This document shows, piece by piece, positions 37,476 through 46,604 of a stretch of DNA of 63,530 nt. The position numbers and the translations under genes were made by a program. The stretch comes from a virus, in the IMG/VR virus record IMGVR_UViG_3300030109_005803, positions 1 through 63,530 of that record; one strand, given 5' to 3'. Positions within the stretch are counted from its first letter, which is position 1. Every line of letters begins with the position of its first letter. The notes under the pieces are model-generated. The model saw only the letters and a list, made by a program, of their open reading frames with translations, was not told where the DNA came from and did not search any database.

Positions 37476-38447
37476 CTATTCTCCTTTTATCAGTTTTAAA
37501 TCGGCCTCATACATGAGGGCCGCTAGTTCTTCCATATTAACCTTCGGCTGCCAATCGAGGTTTGCTTTTGCTTTTTCAGCGTTACCAAGAAGGCACGGTA
37601 CTTCACTTGGTCGCAAATACCGAGGGTCAATTTTAACATAATTATTGTAATCTCCCAAGCCGGCATGATCAAACACACATTTCAAAAAGTCCCTAACAGT
37701 GTGTGTTCTACCTGTGGCTATAACATAGTCGTCCGGGGAGTCTTGCTGGAGCATAAGCCACATCGCCTCTACATAATCTCCCGCATAACCCCAGTCCCGC
37801 TTGGCATCGAGATTACCTAGCCGAAGTTCTTTCTGAAGACCTAGCTTTATCTTGGCGGCTGCCATAGTAATTTTTCTTGTAACGAATGTTTCACCTCGTC
37901 GTGGGGATTCGTGATTAAAAAGAATTCCACTACAAACAAACATACCATAACTATCTCTATAGTTTTGTACGAGATGATGTCCGTATACTTTAGCACATGC
38001 ATAGGGGGATGCCGGCATAAGAGTGGATTTTTCGTCTAAGGGCATCTTAGGATTAGTACCATACATTTCCGATGAAGAAGCCTGATAAAAGCGAGTATTA
38101 GGACAAACATTCCTGATTGCTTCCAGAAGACGCAAGGTTCCCATTACAATAAATTCGGTTGTCTCTTCCGGAGTTTCAAACGATACTCTAACGTGGGACT
38201 GTGCAGCTAAATTATATACCTCATCTGGCTTATGTTCAATAAGAAGTCTGTGGAGGCAACCTGAATCGTTCATATTTCCATACACCATATGGAAATTCTC
38301 ATTCTCCATCAGATGATTAATTCTGTCTGTCGTTATTAAAGATGTTCTACGCTTCATGCCGATAACATTGTAGCCTTTTGAAACAAGAAGCTCTGCCAAA
38401 TATGATCCATCCTGCCCTGTTATTCCTGTTATAAACGCTGTCTTCAT
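37476..38447 (-). CDS. gmd: GDP-mannose 4,6-dehydratase
   Basis: This enzyme converts GDP-mannose to GDP-4-keto-6-deoxymannose, the first step to GDP-L-fucose and related deoxyhexoses. The 323-residue protein is an extended short-chain dehydrogenase with the NADP(H) motif ([14 protein letters not shown]), active-site SSSEMYG and the YxxxK pair (YACAKVYG). The family-typical [16 protein letters not shown] and [20 protein letters not shown] are also present. The length is slightly short for Gmd but complete. It overlaps the GDP-fucose synthase gene by one base, so the two steps are co-expressed. It is the last gene of the island in transcription order. Confidence 0.93.
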   Translation of the reverse strand: MKTAFITGITGQDGSYLAELLVSKGYNVIGMKRRTSLITTDRINHLMENENFHMVYGNMNDSGCLHRLLIEHKPDEVYNLAAQSHVRVSFETPEETTEFIVMGTLRLLEAIRNVCPNTRFYQASSSEMYGTNPKMPLDEKSTLMPASPYACAKVYGHHLVQNYRDSYGMFVCSGILFNHESPRRGETFVTRKITMAAAKIKLGLQKELRLGNLDAKRDWGYAGDYVEAMWLMLQQDSPDDYVIATGRTHTVRDFLKCVFDHAGLGDYNNYVKIDPRYLRPSEVPCLLGNAEKAKANLDWQPKVNMEELAALMYEADLKLIKGE

Positions 38448-39343
38448 TAATTATTCTCCAAATACCATTGCATGGTTTTCTCGATACCAGAATTGAATGA
38501 GGTAAAGTTATAGCCTCCGACCAACTCTACAAAACGCTTGTTTGAGCCATCTTTGCGGTATTGTCCATCTAGATTTCCATTATATCTTATCTGTATGGTT
38601 TTTTTAATTTTCTTTTTTGCCATTTCAGCCATCTCTCTTACACTAAGGTTCTCATCTGGTGCCACGATTAAGGGGTGTCCTGAGTTGTGCTTGTCTAAAA
38701 GCACAGGGATAATCTCCACCAAGTCGTCAACGTAAAGTTGTTGTCTCTTTGGGTTCCCGGTCCCCCATAGTTCTATGGTCTCTCCATCCTTTGCTTTAGC
38801 CAACTTCGATACTAACGCTGGGACGAAGTGTGAGTTCTCTGTGTCGAAATGGTCGCTCGGTCCGTATATATTAGACGGACAGAAAGTGGAGTAATTTAAT
38901 CCATATTGTTTGCGATATGACAGAGTCTGGACATGGAGGGCGCGCTTGGTGTATCCATATGAAAAGTTAGTTTTGGCAGGTGGTCCACTAAAAATATCCG
39001 CCTCTGTAAACGGATACTGACTCACAACATCCGGGAATGCGCAAGTACTGAGTGAGGATAACACACGTTTGACTCCTGTCGAATACGCTGCTTGTATAAT
39101 GTTGGTGTTTATCAGAGTGTTTTGAAGATAAAACTCTGCTTGATTTTCAGAATTATCTTTTATCCCCCCGACTCGGGCGGCTAGATGAACTATCGCATCA
39201 GGACGCAATTGACGAAGAACGTCTTCGGTTTGATTGTAATCCTTTAGGTCACATACCCCAGAGCCAAGATATGTCCAATTAGGTTTATGCCTCTTTAGCC
39301 TATTCCCTAGAAATCCTGTACCACCCGTGACCAACACTCTCAT
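38447..39343 (-). CDS. fcl: GDP-L-fucose synthase (epimerase/reductase)
   Basis: This 298-residue short-chain dehydrogenase catalyses the double epimerisation and NADPH reduction of GDP-4-keto-6-deoxymannose to GDP-L-fucose. Motifs seen are [10 protein letters not shown], the active-site [29 protein letters not shown]...SHFVPALV and [13 protein letters not shown], all family-typical. It is coupled to Gmd downstream (1-base overlap) and to the GmhA-like gene upstream (1-base overlap). If active, the phage can make activated fucose from host GDP-mannose. Other outcomes, such as related deoxyhexoses, are less likely. Confidence 0.9.
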   Translation of the reverse strand: MRVLVTGGTGFLGNRLKRHKPNWTYLGSGVCDLKDYNQTEDVLRQLRPDAIVHLAARVGGIKDNSENQAEFYLQNTLINTNIIQAAYSTGVKRVLSSLSTCAFPDVVSQYPFTEADIFSGPPAKTNFSYGYTKRALHVQTLSYRKQYGLNYSTFCPSNIYGPSDHFDTENSHFVPALVSKLAKAKDGETIELWGTGNPKRQQLYVDDLVEIIPVLLDKHNSGHPLIVAPDENLSVREMAEMAKKKIKKTIQIRYNGNLDGQYRKDGSNKRFVELVGGYNFTSFNSGIEKTMQWYLENN

Positions 39344-39927
39344 TAATCTATGTTTCTTAGAGAAGAGTCTTTTAACCTATTCTTCTCCCCTCGTATTGAT
39401 GGGCATTTATTATCAGTTTGATGAATTAGGTCGTAGAACAAGATCATGCACATTACCTCTACAGTATGAAAATATTCACAATCAAAACTCATTTCCGATA
39501 TATCCTCTTTTAGGATTTCTGATCTTTGCCCTGATACCATAAACGTATCCATACCGGCGTCATCTGCCCAATGCAAAGCGTTAATAACATTAGATGAATT
39601 TCCTGAGCAAGACATTCCTACCACCAAGCAATCTTCTGGGTTTTCAACTGTCGCCATGGTGTCCAGCCACCTTACAAACAGCATCTCAAAGCCATGATCA
39701 TTTGCATTAGAAGTTATATAACCAACACTATCAAAAGAATATACCGCCTTGTCTGGTATGAGCCTGGATAAATCCGTAGCCATATGACTGGCCACATAAT
39801 GCAGTCCGCCATTCCCCAATAAAAATACTTTCTTTGCTTTATTTATCTTTGATGCTAGCAATTCGTAATCTTGTGAATTGGTAATATCAATACATCTCTG
39901 TTCAATATTTTCAAAATTAATCTTCAT
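39343..39927 (-). CDS. Sedoheptulose-7-phosphate isomerase-like SIS protein (GmhA-like)
   Basis: This 194-residue SIS-domain protein has FLLGNGGLHYVASHMATDLS and CSGNSSNVINALHWADDAGM, the sugar-phosphate-binding loops of GmhA, and a C-terminal helix (YFHTVEVMCMILFYDLIHQ) carrying the expected His and Glu. GmhA converts sedoheptulose 7-phosphate to D-glycero-D-manno-heptose 7-phosphate for ADP- or GDP-heptose. An HldE-type nucleotidyltransferase lies 19 kb upstream, and a cyclase of the family that includes sedoheptulose cyclases is three genes away. The substrate is inferred from family; a different ketose is possible. Confidence 0.8.
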   Translation of the reverse strand: MKINFENIEQRCIDITNSQDYELLASKINKAKKVFLLGNGGLHYVASHMATDLSRLIPDKAVYSFDSVGYITSNANDHGFEMLFVRWLDTMATVENPEDCLVVGMSCSGNSSNVINALHWADDAGMDTFMVSGQRSEILKEDISEMSFDCEYFHTVEVMCMILFYDLIHQTDNKCPSIRGEKNRLKDSSLRNID

Positions 39928-39945
39928 TTTATATCCTTAATATTA

Positions 39946-40731
39946 TTATCTTTTCCCATTTAGGAAATCTTCAAAATCAATATACTTGTAAAGCCCATTT
40001 AAGTTAGAATCAGGTGTACATGAATAAACTTCCAGCCCATCTATCCCGTCTATTACGCCTCTCGCATGCCGCCATATATTTATAATCTGACGCTCATTCG
40101 GCTTTCCAAAATGTACTCCCTTACCAAAGTAATCGCTGCGGAAGTGGTTCACATCGGTGTCCGCCGTGGACTCGTACTCGGCGCGACCATGGACAATTAT
40201 ATCCTTATTTGATTGTTTATCGTCTTTATATCTTGCATCGCATCCTACAAAAGCGATCTCATTGTATCCCAGAGCGTGTAAAATTACAAGACCCATATAT
40301 CCAGAATTTGGCCAATGTTGAGCATATATGTTTTTACCGGCAGGACCGCTCGGATCGAACTTTACGTCACCCAATGTTAGTCTTGACTCTTTTATACTGA
40401 ATACGTTTTCCTCATTAACAAACATCTCTTCAGCACTAACTTTATCCTGATCTTGAAAGTGCTCCGGACCATGATTCTCATTGTCTAAACAATCTGCGAG
40501 AAAGAACGCTTTCACATCTCTTTCGAGTATAACTTTATTTAGATCTTTATATATTGATCTAAGATCGTTACTATCGATGGATAGATAATATGTCGGATCG
40601 AAACCCCAGTCATCAAATGCTATGTACGCGCGGTTGAATGTTATAGTAGGATAATCCTTAAGTTTTTTAATATCTATCTTATTTAGCGATGGACCGGTTC
40701 CGATAATCCAAGCTAGCTTTTTTTTACTCAT
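39946..40731 (-). CDS. DUF115/GT42-like protein (putative glycosyltransferase)
   Basis: This 261-residue protein starts with IIGTGPSLNKIDIKKLKDYP and later has PNSGYMGLVILHALGYNEIA followed by FVGCDA. The pattern G-x-GPSL-x-x-ID ... SG-x-x-x-x-x-A-x-LGY-x-E-I-x-x-x-G-x-D is shared by DUF115 proteins and by GT42 sialyltransferases such as the Campylobacter CstII type. Those enzymes transfer CMP-activated nonulosonic acids. No membrane segment is seen. It overlaps the aminotransferase gene by 4 bases, so it is part of the same assembly line. Donor and acceptor unknown. Confidence 0.62.
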   Translation of the reverse strand: MSKKKLAWIIGTGPSLNKIDIKKLKDYPTITFNRAYIAFDDWGFDPTYYLSIDSNDLRSIYKDLNKVILERDVKAFFLADCLDNENHGPEHFQDQDKVSAEEMFVNEENVFSIKESRLTLGDVKFDPSGPAGKNIYAQHWPNSGYMGLVILHALGYNEIAFVGCDARYKDDKQSNKDIIVHGRAEYESTADTDVNHFRSDYFGKGVHFGKPNERQIINIWRHARGVIDGIDGLEVYSCTPDSNLNGLYKYIDFEDFLNGKR

Positions 40732-41909
40732 GATGTTTTTTCCTTTTTGGCGAATGACTTCTTAAACAACTCAGCCGCATGCTTTATATCTTTTTCGGTC
40801 AGATTTAAACTTGGTCTCAACCTGACTGAATTGAGACCTGTTTTATTACAAATAAGCCCATTTGTGTACAGTTCGCTTATTATTGTATCTCTAAACTCAC
40901 TGTTTTTTAAATCAAATCCGAAGATTAGCCCACAATTTCTCAAATTTAGTATCTCTGGCATTTCTGATAATGTTGTAAACAACAGTTTAGATATCTTATT
41001 AACATTATTTAATATATCGTATTCATTGTAAGCTTTGATAATATGTTTGCATCGAATCATATCCGAGATATCACCATCCCACGTTACTTCAAGTCTAACG
41101 CTATTTTCTGGTGAAAATATTTGTGAAAACTTGTCCCTTACCATTATCCCGGAAAGTTGGGTCTTCTTACCAAAAATAACAATATCTGGCACTACGTCAA
41201 CATGCTGAAAGAACCATAGTTTTCCAGTTCCTCCAAATCCAACCTGTATTTCATCAAAAACAAGGGGCACATCGTATTCATCGCACAGCCTTCTCAATTG
41301 TTTAAAGAAGGTCTGATCATAATGAATGTCTCCAGCACTACATTGTATCGGCTCGACCAAAAGGCATGTAATATCGTTATTCCTCAAGCTCTCCTCGACC
41401 TTTTGTAAGTCCGGTGCTATTTTCATAGAGTAGTCTTCTGGGAATCCGTTTAATCTCTTGTCCGCTCCGGGGAATCTTGAAGTTATGAAACCACCGTAAC
41501 CGTTAATGCCATGAAAGCTATTGTGGAAGGATAATATCTTGGGCTTGTGAAATCTTTTATATAATATACAAGTTTTTATGGCCGCCTCAACTGCAAGGGC
41601 ACCGGTGCAACTATAATGGATGTTTTTAAAAATACCGACGCCGGCATATTCAGTAAACATTTTATCAAACTCAAGGGTCTCATCTGATACAAACTCACAA
41701 TTATTCATTTTTAACGAAGAAGCTCTCAGATACTCTTCGATAAATTCAGAAGTTTTAAATATCGGATGATTATACCCTAACGGCAATGAGGCATACATTC
41801 CGAAAAAATCAAGAATTTCTCTATGAGTGTTTTTATCATATAAATATAGCCCATGACTTTTTTCAAAGTCTACTTTGATTCCAAATTTAGTACTTCTTGC
41901 TAAAGACAT
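40728..41909 (-). CDS. Class III PLP aminotransferase
   Basis: This 393-residue enzyme has the fold-type I class III pattern: the PLP phosphate loop (SCTGALAVEAAIKT), FHNSFHGINGYGG, VEPIQCSAGD, FDEIQVGFGGTGKLW and FGKKTQLSG with the Schiff-base Lys. The FGKKTQ motif is typical of the lysine-6-aminotransferase-like branch. In this cluster a keto-sugar or keto-cyclitol is a likely amino acceptor, because the cyclase-like gene overlaps it by 10 bases. Most sugar aminotransferases are instead of the DegT class, so a class III enzyme here is unusual. Confidence 0.82.
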   Translation of the reverse strand: MSLARSTKFGIKVDFEKSHGLYLYDKNTHREILDFFGMYASLPLGYNHPIFKTSEFIEEYLRASSLKMNNCEFVSDETLEFDKMFTEYAGVGIFKNIHYSCTGALAVEAAIKTCILYKRFHKPKILSFHNSFHGINGYGGFITSRFPGADKRLNGFPEDYSMKIAPDLQKVEESLRNNDITCLLVEPIQCSAGDIHYDQTFFKQLRRLCDEYDVPLVFDEIQVGFGGTGKLWFFQHVDVVPDIVIFGKKTQLSGIMVRDKFSQIFSPENSVRLEVTWDGDISDMIRCKHIIKAYNEYDILNNVNKISKLLFTTLSEMPEILNLRNCGLIFGFDLKNSEFRDTIISELYTNGLICNKTGLNSVRLRPSLNLTEKDIKHAAELFKKSFAKKEKTS

Positions 41910-42973
41910 ATACCCTCCATATAGTGCTTTAAATCTTCCTTAAGTTTGTCAATTGATATGCTTGCGTCTTTACCGATTTTGGTCACTCTTAAGTCTTTTA
42001 TTCCATATGGCAAAATACAAACGATATCTCCATCTGTATTCTTTTTGTCTTTTGTCAGTAAATCGTAGTAATCCTCAATCCTATTTTCGCCAATGTGGTA
42101 CTCCGTTAAATTATTTTTTAAGTGCTTATAAAAATAAAGATATGTTTTTTTGTTAATAATGTTGTTTTTTAAAGCAATGTAGTTAGCTATGTCCATCCCT
42201 ATCGTAACAGCTAGTCCATGGCTTATCCTGTAGTTACTTAGAGCCTCGATAGCGTGCCCAAACGTGTGTCCATAATTGAAAACCCTTCGTTCTCCCTTGT
42301 CGAACTCGTCTCTCTGCACCATCTCCCTTTTAATTGTCAGACTTTCTTTAATATAACGACCCATCAGATCGCAAGGATTTTGTAGAAGTTTGCTATATTC
42401 TCTTGTCATATCCTCCAAGAGGTGACTGTCGGCATAAATATAATAATGTAACATTTCACCAATGCCGGACCTAATATCATCTCGCGGAAGTGTTTTTAAA
42501 AACTCAGGGCAGCAGATAATTTTTTCTGGCGGGTGAAAAGATCCTAGCAGGTTTTTAGCGTTTGAAAAATTGATTGATGTTTTACTGCCAATGCAACTGT
42601 CTGCTTGAGCCAACAAGGTGGTCGGAAAGAACTTCCAACCGACACCACGATATAGCACAGACGCCGTAAAAGAAGTTACATCTTGAGTTATGCCGCCCCC
42701 TACTGCCACAAGTTTGTGATTTCGCTTAAAGCCGCTGGATATCAAAATAGACAGCACTTCTTGGCATGTCTGTAACGTCTTGCTCTCTTCTGATACTTTC
42801 AACACGTAGACTCTTTTAGGGTCTACTGTGTTTCGAAATACGGGATATTCGTCATAGATATATTTATCTATTACTAAAAAATCCATGTCCTGAATCTGGG
42901 ACTCAACCGCCTCTTTTAGAGACGCGTCGAACTCCACATGGTACTTTCCCTTATGCGAAGCAACACTAAACAT
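41900..42973 (-). CDS. 3-dehydroquinate-synthase-superfamily sugar-phosphate cyclase
   Basis: This 357-residue protein is in the AroB superfamily: AVGGGITQDVTSFTASVLYR, FPTTLLAQADSCIGSKTSIN, NLLGSFHPPEKI, SGIGEMLHYYIY and FNYGHTFGHAIEAL. The Glu and two His zinc ligands are visible. In true AroB the Glu is followed by x-x-Lys (E-x-I-K). Here the position reads GEMLHY, so that catalytic Lys is His. This, and the absence of other shikimate genes, argues against dehydroquinate synthesis. It suggests a relative of the secondary-metabolite cyclases (2-deoxy-scyllo-inosose or 2-epi-5-epi-valiolone type). Substrate unknown. Confidence 0.8.
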   Translation of the reverse strand: MFSVASHKGKYHVEFDASLKEAVESQIQDMDFLVIDKYIYDEYPVFRNTVDPKRVYVLKVSEESKTLQTCQEVLSILISSGFKRNHKLVAVGGGITQDVTSFTASVLYRGVGWKFFPTTLLAQADSCIGSKTSINFSNAKNLLGSFHPPEKIICCPEFLKTLPRDDIRSGIGEMLHYYIYADSHLLEDMTREYSKLLQNPCDLMGRYIKESLTIKREMVQRDEFDKGERRVFNYGHTFGHAIEALSNYRISHGLAVTIGMDIANYIALKNNIINKKTYLYFYKHLKNNLTEYHIGENRIEDYYDLLTKDKKNTDGDIVCILPYGIKDLRVTKIGKDASISIDKLKEDLKHYMEGICL

Positions 42974-43649
42974 TTACGAAGCCCCCGTCTACAATTAAAT
43001 TTTGTCCTGTAAGATACGTGTTATACTCGCTGGCCAAAAATAAAACTACTTTTGATATTTCTTCTGGTGCTGCCATCCTCTTCATTGGAACTTGCTCACA
43101 CATCTCAGAAATACCCTTTGTACCAAGAATTCTTGTTGTCAATTCAGTCGCTGTAAACCCAGGCGACACACAGTTAACTAGGACATTATGAGCCGCCATT
43201 TCGACTGCAAGAGTCTTCGTCATGCCGACAAGCGCAAACTTAGAAGTTGTATAGCAAGACCTCTTTTCTTTCGTACAGTGTCCGAATATTGATGCGATGT
43301 TAATGATCCTACCATACCCTCTGTCCTTCATTGATTTTGAAACCGCCTTTGATATCATAAAAGGCGCCTTTGTATTGATGTGCATTATCTTATCGTAATC
43401 CTCTTCTAGAACATCCTCAACATAATTTATTTTGTTAATACCAGCATTATTTACACAAACATCAATCCTGAGGGTCTCCAAGAGCTTTACAAAATCATTC
43501 AGTTCTTTCCCGTTAGTGAGGTCGTAGGTTGAGCTTGGATAGGACACAACTTCGGCGCCCAGTGATTTAAAATCATCGGAAATGCACTTTCCGATTCCTC
43601 TCGTAGCGCCTGTGACTAACACTACTTTATTACTAAAATCAAGATTCAT
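42966..43649 (-). CDS. Short-chain dehydrogenase/reductase (FabG-like)
   Basis: This 227-residue classical SDR has TGATRGIGK (cofactor loop), NNAG near 88, a catalytic Ser in NIASIFG, YTTSK with Tyr and Lys, and the C-terminal LTGQNLIVDGGF. The family reduces keto groups or oxidises alcohols with NAD(P)H. Wedged between the cyclase (8-base overlap) and the cytidylyltransferase-like gene (11-base overlap), it most likely acts on the cyclase or sugar product rather than on fatty acids. The substrate is inferred from context. Confidence 0.82.
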   Translation of the reverse strand: MNLDFSNKVVLVTGATRGIGKCISDDFKSLGAEVVSYPSSTYDLTNGKELNDFVKLLETLRIDVCVNNAGINKINYVEDVLEEDYDKIMHINTKAPFMISKAVSKSMKDRGYGRIINIASIFGHCTKEKRSCYTTSKFALVGMTKTLAVEMAAHNVLVNCVSPGFTATELTTRILGTKGISEMCEQVPMKRMAAPEEISKVVLFLASEYNTYLTGQNLIVDGGFVNV

Positions 43650-44775
43650 TTTTTTCAGGATATACGTGCTCTACGTCTTCTCTACTAACGGCTAGCCTAA
43701 TAGCGGGTTTGTCTCCGACAGCAGTAATATGGTGTACTCTGTTTTTTGGTATAAAAACTATGTCGTCCTTTCCAACTATTATCTTTTGCCCCTCAATGTC
43801 CCACTCCCATTGTCCATCAACAATATACCACCATTCGTTCCACTCAGGGTGATAGTGTGCTCTGTTGCCCTCTCCGGGCATTTGGTGTATTAGGGTGGCA
43901 CTATTATTTTCAGTATTAACCACTCTCTTGCTCCAAGAAACCGAGCTATCGAAACTGCTTATGATGTCTTTGACATTGACAGGGATCTCACTATTGGCTG
44001 AGTGTAAATCATTAGTATTGACCCCATCTTTTGCTAATATACTGGGGACATCCACTTCAACATGAAGACCGTCGCCATAGTATCTTGGCTCGTAGGTCTC
44101 CTTGGACGCCAAATGTCTAGCAACCAACTCAGCTAACTGAAAGTCTTCCTCTTCATCAACATCTATTGTGGAGTGTCCGGTCAAAGTGTAATAGCCTACC
44201 TCGCCATCGCCCCCATGATACCCGGAGCCGTACTTGTTCATATTATCTTTATAATTTTCGCTTCTCCAAGCCATCAATCCACAAGCATAAGCTCCCACTG
44301 GCGTTACCTCCTGTGAGGGTGGAGAGGGCTTTTTCTTATCAAAATTAATTGCATTTCCGTCATACACACACTCAATTTGTTGCTTATCCAGGGAAACCAA
44401 GGTATCGTAGTCACCGGTGGCGACCATTTTCGTAAAGCTTTTAATGTCCTTCACCGACAGAAAGGGAGAAGTTGCCAGAACCTGTACCATGAAATCACAC
44501 TCTACGTTCTCTATGAAGTCCAGTGAAAAATCATCATTTGTTGCCGAGTCGGTCGATAGGTGAGGCGATCTCTTATAAAATCTAACCCCTTCAGATACTG
44601 CTATCTCTCCAATTAAGTCCGACTCTGTGTTAACATATATCTCATCGAAACATTGGCTTTCTTTTACCGCTCGTATGATATATGAGATAAGAGGGATTCC
44701 GTTAAGAAGTCTTATGTTTTTTTTGGGTATTCTTTTGCTGCCCAGACGGGCAGGTATCATTGCTACAATTTTCAT
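43639..44775 (-). CDS. Cytidylyltransferase (NeuA/KdsB-like) fused to a cupin domain
   Basis: This 378-residue two-domain protein carries a CMP-sugar synthetase at residues 1-230: ARLGSKRIPKKNIR, the typical CTP-binding loop, then VLATSPF and a YACGLMAW strand. Residues 290-375 are a cupin with HYHPEWNEWWYI, GDIVF-like strands and IPKNRVHHITA, the metal-binding pattern of mannose-6-phosphate-isomerase-like or oxalate-type cupins. NeuA-class enzymes activate nonulosonic acids or KDO as CMP derivatives. The fusion might couple isomerisation or product binding to activation. Substrate unknown; the sialyltransferase-like neighbour supports a CMP donor. Confidence 0.8.
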   Translation of the reverse strand: MKIVAMIPARLGSKRIPKKNIRLLNGIPLISYIIRAVKESQCFDEIYVNTESDLIGEIAVSEGVRFYKRSPHLSTDSATNDDFSLDFIENVECDFMVQVLATSPFLSVKDIKSFTKMVATGDYDTLVSLDKQQIECVYDGNAINFDKKKPSPPSQEVTPVGAYACGLMAWRSENYKDNMNKYGSGYHGGDGEVGYYTLTGHSTIDVDEEEDFQLAELVARHLASKETYEPRYYGDGLHVEVDVPSILAKDGVNTNDLHSANSEIPVNVKDIISSFDSSVSWSKRVVNTENNSATLIHQMPGEGNRAHYHPEWNEWWYIVDGQWEWDIEGQKIIVGKDDIVFIPKNRVHHITAVGDKPAIRLAVSREDVEHVYPEKNES

Positions 44776-45647
44776 CTGTTGGTAACCTTTTGTATAGTGT
44801 GATTAAAATTTTCAGTTAGATACTTATCTAAAGTCATTTTCTTGCCATAGTGAAAATACACCATCTTGTGAAAATAATTGATTTGCGGCTGTTGCTGGTG
44901 TATATCAATCCTCAAATCTGCAAAGTTAGGAACTTTATCAGAATCTTCTCTGAAGTTGTTGTTTGTCATGGCTTCGTTATGATACTTATCATAATATATT
45001 TGGCCAAACTTATTCATGTTAAAGAAAGTCATGCCAGTTAGATACAATTCTTTTATATCGTAATTTAGAAGGGTTATAATTCCAGTTAGACCTGTGTTAC
45101 AGGTTGTTCCCACTTCCTTGAAAATCTTAAATAAATATCCATCACTAACGTTGTGCCAAGGGACACCAGTTGTATCTAAAAAGTCATGGACCCTCTGTAT
45201 ATCCCACATCGAAACCATCGGGCAAACAATGTACTTCATATCCTTTGCGAAGCTCATATTATTCTTAAGGGCGGCGATCTTATTACAATTTAGGCAATTC
45301 ATTAAGATATCTGTTCTTTTACCGTAATCTTCCCAGTTCTCTTCCTGCATATGAAAAGCTTGGTTTACGCGAACTACCAAATCAAACGAATCAATATATT
45401 CCCCCATCTTCATCCCCTTTAAGTGAGGAGATGGGCACACATAAGCTATTCTTTTACCACTAACCAGTTCTGCTAGACTGTTATCTATCTCATAGTCTTC
45501 AAACTTGTCAATGAAATTACCTCTTCTGCCAAGATCAGCCAATTGACTCTCTGGTAGAGGTGTCGATGACTGCCAGGGAGGAGCACTATTCGATAGAGGA
45601 ATATTTATTATTTCTCTCTTTAAGCCTTCATACCATTTAGTGGACAT
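44772..45647 (-). CDS. GT29 (sialyltransferase)-like glycosyltransferase
   Basis: This 291-residue soluble protein resembles GT29 enzymes. A large sialyl-motif-like stretch is present (KGMKMGEYIDSFDLVVRVNQ, then YGKRTDILMNC), with the typical I-D-x-F-D-x-V-x-R-x-N core. A later VGTTCNTGLTGIITLL followed by YLTGMTFF matches the small-motif region. GT29 transfers sialic acid from CMP-donors and is best known from animals, with scattered marine bacterial and viral members. It overlaps the CMP-sugar-synthetase gene by 4 bases, a strong functional hint. The donor need not be Neu5Ac. Confidence 0.68.
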   Translation of the reverse strand: MSTKWYEGLKREIINIPLSNSAPPWQSSTPLPESQLADLGRRGNFIDKFEDYEIDNSLAELVSGKRIAYVCPSPHLKGMKMGEYIDSFDLVVRVNQAFHMQEENWEDYGKRTDILMNCLNCNKIAALKNNMSFAKDMKYIVCPMVSMWDIQRVHDFLDTTGVPWHNVSDGYLFKIFKEVGTTCNTGLTGIITLLNYDIKELYLTGMTFFNMNKFGQIYYDKYHNEAMTNNNFREDSDKVPNFADLRIDIHQQQPQINYFHKMVYFHYGKKMTLDKYLTENFNHTIQKVTNR

Positions 45648-45655
45648 TTACTAGC

Positions 45656-46603
45656 CTACCAAATAAAATTGTTTTTGTAATATTCGACAATTGACTTTAT
45701 CTCTTCATCAAATACCTTCTTGGGATTCCAACCTAACGATCTAAGCTTTTCGTCATTTAAGGCATAACGAACATCTTGCCCTTGGCGAGAATATGAAAAA
45801 TCCACATACTGTTGCCAATCCGCGGTGCCGTGGTGTGCAGCTACTATTTTCCTGACTGTTTCAGAGTTTGCCTGCTCAAAGCCGCCGGCAACATTGTATA
45901 TCTCATTTATTTTTCCGGATTCAATAATAGTTAAAACTGCTTCAGCTGTGTCATCAGCGTGAAGCCAATTGCGTATTGGAGTCCCACCATCATGCAACCT
46001 AATCTTTCTCCCTCTGATAAGATTTTTAACTGAGAGCGGTACTAATTTTTCTGGGTATTGTCCAATACCATAGTTGTTTGTTGGTCGCAAAATAACATAT
46101 TCTACGTTATACGTTCTAGCCCAGGCAAGAACAAGCATGTCAGCGGAGGCTTTGCTTGCTGAGTAAGGGTTACTTGGGTGCAATAGGTGATTTTCTGTGT
46201 GTTCACCATGTTCAATGTCTCCGTAAACTTCATCTGTACTAAAATGAAATAGTATTGGGCGCCGATGGCAGTTCTCTGGTCTGTTGCGTATTAGGTCTAG
46301 CAGGTTTCTCACTCCTACAATATTACTACTTATAAACTCTTTACTATCTATAATACTGTTTCCAACGTGCGACTCGGCCGCGGTGTTTATCACATAATCG
46401 CAATCGTAGAGGTGTGTTAAATCCTTAATATCTTTTTCTAAAAACGTGAAGTTGGAGAATTGCGTGAACTCCTCTAACAAATTTTTATTTGCTGCATACG
46501 TGCATTTATCAATTCCATAAACCATCCAGCCGCGCTCTAGACATTTTCTAGTGACATACGATCCTATGAAGCCTAGGCATCCTGTGACATATACAATCTT
46601 CAT
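45656..46603 (-). CDS. NDP-glucose 4,6-dehydratase (RmlB-like)
   Basis: This 315-residue extended SDR has VTGCLGFIGSYV, HFSTDEVYGDIEH, YSASKASADMLV and RPTNNYGIGQYPEKLVP, followed by PIRNWLHADDTAEAV, all hallmarks of dTDP-glucose 4,6-dehydratase. It makes the 4-keto-6-deoxyglucose nucleotide that feeds deoxysugar pathways. The usual RmlA partner is not visible in the island, so the activated glucose may come from the host. It lies directly next to the E1-type 3-dehydrase (1-base gap), which suggests that enzyme uses its product. Confidence 0.88.
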   Translation of the reverse strand: MKIVYVTGCLGFIGSYVTRKCLERGWMVYGIDKCTYAANKNLLEEFTQFSNFTFLEKDIKDLTHLYDCDYVINTAAESHVGNSIIDSKEFISSNIVGVRNLLDLIRNRPENCHRRPILFHFSTDEVYGDIEHGEHTENHLLHPSNPYSASKASADMLVLAWARTYNVEYVILRPTNNYGIGQYPEKLVPLSVKNLIRGRKIRLHDGGTPIRNWLHADDTAEAVLTIIESGKINEIYNVAGGFEQANSETVRKIVAAHHGTADWQQYVDFSYSRQGQDVRYALNDEKLRSLGWNPKKVFDEEIKSIVEYYKNNFIW

Positions 46604-46604
46604 C

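Noticed and set aside
41900-42973. Annotation as shikimate-pathway dehydroquinate synthase (aroB)
   Set aside because: The E-x-x-K motif has His instead of Lys and no other shikimate gene is near; neighbours point to sugar or cyclitol chemistry.
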